Source: a bacterium (GTDB lineage Bacteria > Chloroflexota > Chloroflexia > Chloroflexales > Kallotenuaceae). Taken from it: 33,504 bases of DNA. The stretch lies in the NCBI GenBank assembly GCA_016781525.1, contig JADDQE010000171.1:1-33504 (forward strand), read 5' to 3'. The notes under the pieces were generated by a model. The model had not been told where the DNA came from. It searched no databases and was given only the letters and a program-made list of their open reading frames with translations. Both the position numbers and the translations under genes were made by a program. This document shows, one piece after another, positions 30,625-33,504 of the stretch (the first letter of the stretch is position 1; every line of letters starts with the position of its first letter).

Positions 30625-33372
30625 ATGGAGCAGCCGGATTTTAATCATGCAGGTCATGACGCACCGCCATTGGTGCTGCCGTTCACCGCCATTGGTGCCG
30701 CCGACCTTCCACTCGTTGGCGGCAAAGGGGCAAACCTTGGAGTTTTGACGAACGCAGGCTTTCCTGTCCCTCCAGGATTTTGTGTCACGACATCCGCCTT
30801 CGAGCAGTTCATGGCCGCCACATCCACCGCAGACCTCTATAGCCAGCTCGCCTCACTCGAGGCACCCGATGTCGAGCGCGTGCGCCAGATCGGCCAGGAG
30901 ATTCGCGAGCGGCTGCGGCAGATACCAATTCCGCTTGACGTCGAGCAGGCTGTCCGGCGAGCTTGGGAAGCCGCGGGTAGCGCATACGCCTATGCGGTCC
31001 GCTCAAGTGCAACAGCCGAAGATTTGCCGGATGCATCCTTCGCGGGACAACAGGATACATATCTCAATGTACGGGGCGTGATACAGCTGTTGGATGCCGT
31101 TCGTGACTGTTGGATCTCACTCTTTACCGACCGTGCGATTCTGTACCGAATGCAGAATAGCTTCGACCACCGTCAGGTACGGCTATCGGTCGTCGTGCAA
31201 CGGATGATCGAGCCTGAGGTGTCTGGGATTATGTTTACGGCGGACCCTGTCACCGGACAGCGTGGCATCGTCTCCGTCGACGCGAGCTACGGCCTAGGCG
31301 AAGCGCTGGTGTCGGGGCTCGTTTCGGCCGACCTGTACAAGGTCGACAAGCAATCCCAACATTTAGTGGCACGCGAGATTGCCGACAAGCACCTGATGAT
31401 TCGATCCCGGCCCCAAGGTGGCGTCGAGCAAGTGGCGCTGCAGGGCGCGGAACGAACACGGCAGGTGCTGGACGACGTGCAAGTGCTGGAGCTAGCTGCC
31501 ACCGGCACACGCATCGAGGCCCACTACGGACAGCCGCAAGATATCGAGTGGGCACTGGCCCGCGGTCGTTTCTTTATCCTGCAATCGCGGCCGATCACCT
31601 CGCTCTATCCACTGCCGCAGCCGGCACCGAAGGACGGTGGCCTGCACCTCTACTTTAGCTTCAGTCACTTTCAGGTCATGACCGACGCAATGCCAGAGCT
31701 GGTGATCTCGATCTGGCGCACCCTCTTTCCGTTTGGGCGGCGAAAGGGACAACTCGAAACCGACGCCATGGTTAGCGCCGGCGGTCGCATCTATGTCGAC
31801 ATCTCGGCGGCACTCAGACACCCGCTCCTCAAGCACGCCCTCCCTGAAATGCTCGGCAACGCAGACACGTTAGCAGCACAAGCAATCGAGTTAATCAGCA
31901 CCCGCGATTCATTTCAGCGTTCTGGTACCAAGCTGCGCTCAAGAGACCTGCTCCGCTGGATGGCGCCGCTTTTCGCCAAGGCAGCAAAGGGTCTGATGTG
32001 GGCTACACCCGAAGGAACCGCCCAGCAGAAGGCTGCAGAGCTGGCACAGCATGTCGAGGAGGCCGATCGCCGGATTTCGGCGCAGCCTACAGCTGAAGCG
32101 CGGCTGCGAACAGCCATTGACATACTCAACAACATTTTCGTTGGTGTTGTCTTGGAGTGGTTTCCCTACCTCATGGCTGGTATGTTCGCCGACCGACTGC
32201 TAGACCGTATGACAGCATCCTTTGCCGACCGACAACATTTGACGGCTCTGACACGTGGCATCGAGGGCAACGTGACCACTGAGATGGACTTGGCCGTGGG
32301 TGACCTCGCGGATATCCTGCGGGCAATGCCCGAGCTGTTGGACCACCTCAGCCAGTCGGATATTCCTGCCAGCACTCTGCTCGCAACGCTCGACGACGTA
32401 CCAGGCGCAGCGGTCTTTGCGGTGGCATGGCAACAATTTCTGGCACGTTACGGTACACGCGCGCCTTCGGAGATTGATCTTAGCCGACCACGTTGGCACG
32501 AAGATGCGGGTTCGCTGTTACAGATGGTCGTCGGTAGCGCTCAGCAGGGCAGCATTGGGGCACACCGCGCGCATTACGCGCGGCTCGTAGCGGAGGGTGA
32601 TGCAGCAGCACGCCAGCTCGTAATGAAAGCATGGCGCGGCGCTTGGGGTTGGCTGCGCGGACCCGTAGTCTGGCGGCTTGTACGCGTCCTACGGCATTTC
32701 TCGGCAATGCGCGAGCACCATAAGTTCTTAATCATCCAGCTTGGCGCGCTGCTAAAAGCTGCTGTATTGGAGGTCGCGGAGCAATTGGTCGCACAGAAGC
32801 GGCTTGATCGGGTCGAGGATATCTGGTTTTTGACAATTCCTGAGCTCTTGGATGCCCTTGCCAATCCGAGGCAACCGTTACGCGAACGAGTGCACGACCG
32901 AAGCATGGCCCTTCAGCGTTTCGGTAAGCTGCGACCCCCGCGCGTCATGACGAGCGCTGGCGAAATTCCCGTTGTTCGGCACCGACAGATCGATGCCCCC
33001 GCAGGCGTCTTGTTGGGCAGCCCGGTCTCGGCTGGGGTTGTCGAAGGCATCGCGCGCGTGGTGCGTGACCCGCAGACTGAAAAGCTCAACCCGGGTGAGA
33101 TTTTGGTCGCGCCTTTCACCGATCCGGGGTGGACCCCACTCTTTATCAATGCCGCTGGACTGGTGATGGAAGTTGGGGGCCTGATGACGCACGGCTCGGT
33201 CGTGGCGCGCGAGTACGGCGTTCCCGCTGTGGTCGGCGTCCTCGACGCGACAGCCCTTATCCAAACTGGACAGCGCGTGCGCGTCCACGGGGACGCGGGC
33301 TACGTTGAAATTATCGACGCCGAAGACAACTTGAACGACCAGCCAGCGCAGTACGACACCGTTATCGCATGA
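30625..33372 (+). CDS. rph: rifampin phosphotransferase-like PEP-synthase-family protein
   Basis: 915 residues. Order of parts: an N-terminal ATP-grasp domain with LVGGKGANLG, AVRSSATAEDLPDASF (about 124-139) and QDTYLNV; EPEVSGIMFTADPVTG; YGLGEALVSGLVSADLYKV; QDIEWALARGRFFILQSRPI; a long middle helical region with HFQVMTDAMPELV and PSEIDLSRPRW; and a C-terminal swivelling domain with GGLMTHGSVVAREYGVPAVV (His856). In PEP synthase the His domain is followed by a PEP-binding barrel; here it is last, as in rifampin phosphotransferase, which uses ATP to put a phosphate on the rifamycin ansa chain. True activity is unproven. AAAGGA lies 8 nt before ATG 30625. Confidence 0.85.
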   Translation: MEQPDFNHAGHDAPPLVLPFTAIGAADLPLVGGKGANLGVLTNAGFPVPPGFCVTTSAFEQFMAATSTADLYSQLASLEAPDVERVRQIGQEIRERLRQIPIPLDVEQAVRRAWEAAGSAYAYAVRSSATAEDLPDASFAGQQDTYLNVRGVIQLLDAVRDCWISLFTDRAILYRMQNSFDHRQVRLSVVVQRMIEPEVSGIMFTADPVTGQRGIVSVDASYGLGEALVSGLVSADLYKVDKQSQHLVAREIADKHLMIRSRPQGGVEQVALQGAERTRQVLDDVQVLELAATGTRIEAHYGQPQDIEWALARGRFFILQSRPITSLYPLPQPAPKDGGLHLYFSFSHFQVMTDAMPELVISIWRTLFPFGRRKGQLETDAMVSAGGRIYVDISAALRHPLLKHALPEMLGNADTLAAQAIELISTRDSFQRSGTKLRSRDLLRWMAPLFAKAAKGLMWATPEGTAQQKAAELAQHVEEADRRISAQPTAEARLRTAIDILNNIFVGVVLEWFPYLMAGMFADRLLDRMTASFADRQHLTALTRGIEGNVTTEMDLAVGDLADILRAMPELLDHLSQSDIPASTLLATLDDVPGAAVFAVAWQQFLARYGTRAPSEIDLSRPRWHEDAGSLLQMVVGSAQQGSIGAHRAHYARLVAEGDAAARQLVMKAWRGAWGWLRGPVVWRLVRVLRHFSAMREHHKFLIIQLGALLKAAVLEVAEQLVAQKRLDRVEDIWFLTIPELLDALANPRQPLRERVHDRSMALQRFGKLRPPRVMTSAGEIPVVRHRQIDAPAGVLLGSPVSAGVVEGIARVVRDPQTEKLNPGEILVAPFTDPGWTPLFINAAGLVMEVGGLMTHGSVVAREYGVPAVVGVLDATALIQTGQRVRVHGDAGYVEIIDAEDNLNDQPAQYDTVIA

Positions 33373-33394
33373 GCGTGCCTTACAACCAACGCGT

Positions 33395-33420
33395 GGGGAC
33401 TTGAGTACGCTCGGGTCCCC
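33395..33420 (+). terminator. probable intrinsic terminator after rph
   Basis: GGGGACTTGAG and CTCGGGTCCCC pair over 11 positions (two G-T pairs) with a TACG loop, 22 bp after the stop, followed by GTTTGTGTTG. The remainder to 33504 shows no gene. Confidence 0.7.
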
Positions 33421-33504
33421 GTTTGTGTTGGAAGCGATCGCCGTTTCGGATACGCTGCCGCACCATGGGCGGGAGCCGCTTAAGCCCAAACCTTTGACGA
33501 ACAC

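Noticed and set aside
32878-33504. Minus-strand open frame under the end of rph
   Set aside because: It is antisense to the conserved swivelling domain and has no recognisable motif.

Overview
The window looks like chromosomal DNA of a free-living bacterium with moderately high GC (about 60% by eye, not computed). The best guess is Chloroflexota (Chloroflexia-like). The reasons are a MutY whose C-terminal part resembles the actinobacterial/chloroflexal winged-helix-like type rather than a Nudix-like domain, a lone LarC, Thr/Pro/Ser-rich lipoproteins, many small stand-alone enzymes, and housekeeping genes that have close analogues in that phylum. This placement is an inference from protein flavour, not from a marker gene. 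There are no phage genes, insertion sequences or CRISPR arrays.

Layout. 1-180: two tRNA-Ala genes on the minus strand with a near-consensus promoter. 348-5586: a tight four-gene plus-strand operon of TolB-like lipoprotein, family-4 glycosyltransferase, GT87-like membrane protein and a GH-A-like protein with doubtful catalytic residues, probably an envelope glycan or glycolipid function. 5625-6783: a small ABM monooxygenase-like protein and an RNase Z-like metallo-hydrolase on the minus strand. 7016-9014: larC overlapping a trehalose-phosphatase gene. 9030-10999: a minus-strand run of two receiver-domain proteins, a small membrane protein and a C39-like peptidase. 11073-12806: histidine phosphatase and mutY. 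12904-13119: chaB.

13185-16336 is a thiamine-uptake unit: promoter, TPP riboswitch, intrinsic terminator, thiB and a double-length thiP, with no ATPase gene beside it. Then come tRNA-Arg(CCG) with promoter and terminator, a small zinc-ribbon membrane protein, and a metallo-beta-lactamase-fold/TetR pair whose promoter carries a 34-bp imperfect palindrome. A lower-GC HAD phosphatase meets the TetR gene tail to tail. 19590-22422 is a minus-strand operon of Nudix hydrolase, class-A-beta-lactamase-like serine hydrolase and nitrilase with overlapping stop/start codons, followed by a frame-disrupted zinc-ribbon gene.

22644-33372: UvrD-like helicase, pgk, a small dimeric alpha/beta-barrel-like protein, an M14 carboxypeptidase, a CPBP membrane protease, and finally a TetR regulator with two tandem HTH domains next to a protein with the full architecture of rifampin phosphotransferase.

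The points most worth following up are the double-HTH TetR with nested palindromes in front of the rifampin-phosphotransferase-like gene, the palindrome-controlled MBL/TetR pair, the TPP-riboswitch transporter without an ATPase, the broken zinc-ribbon gene whose reading frame is lost and then regained, the GH-like protein in the glycosyltransferase operon, and three genes that look leaderless.
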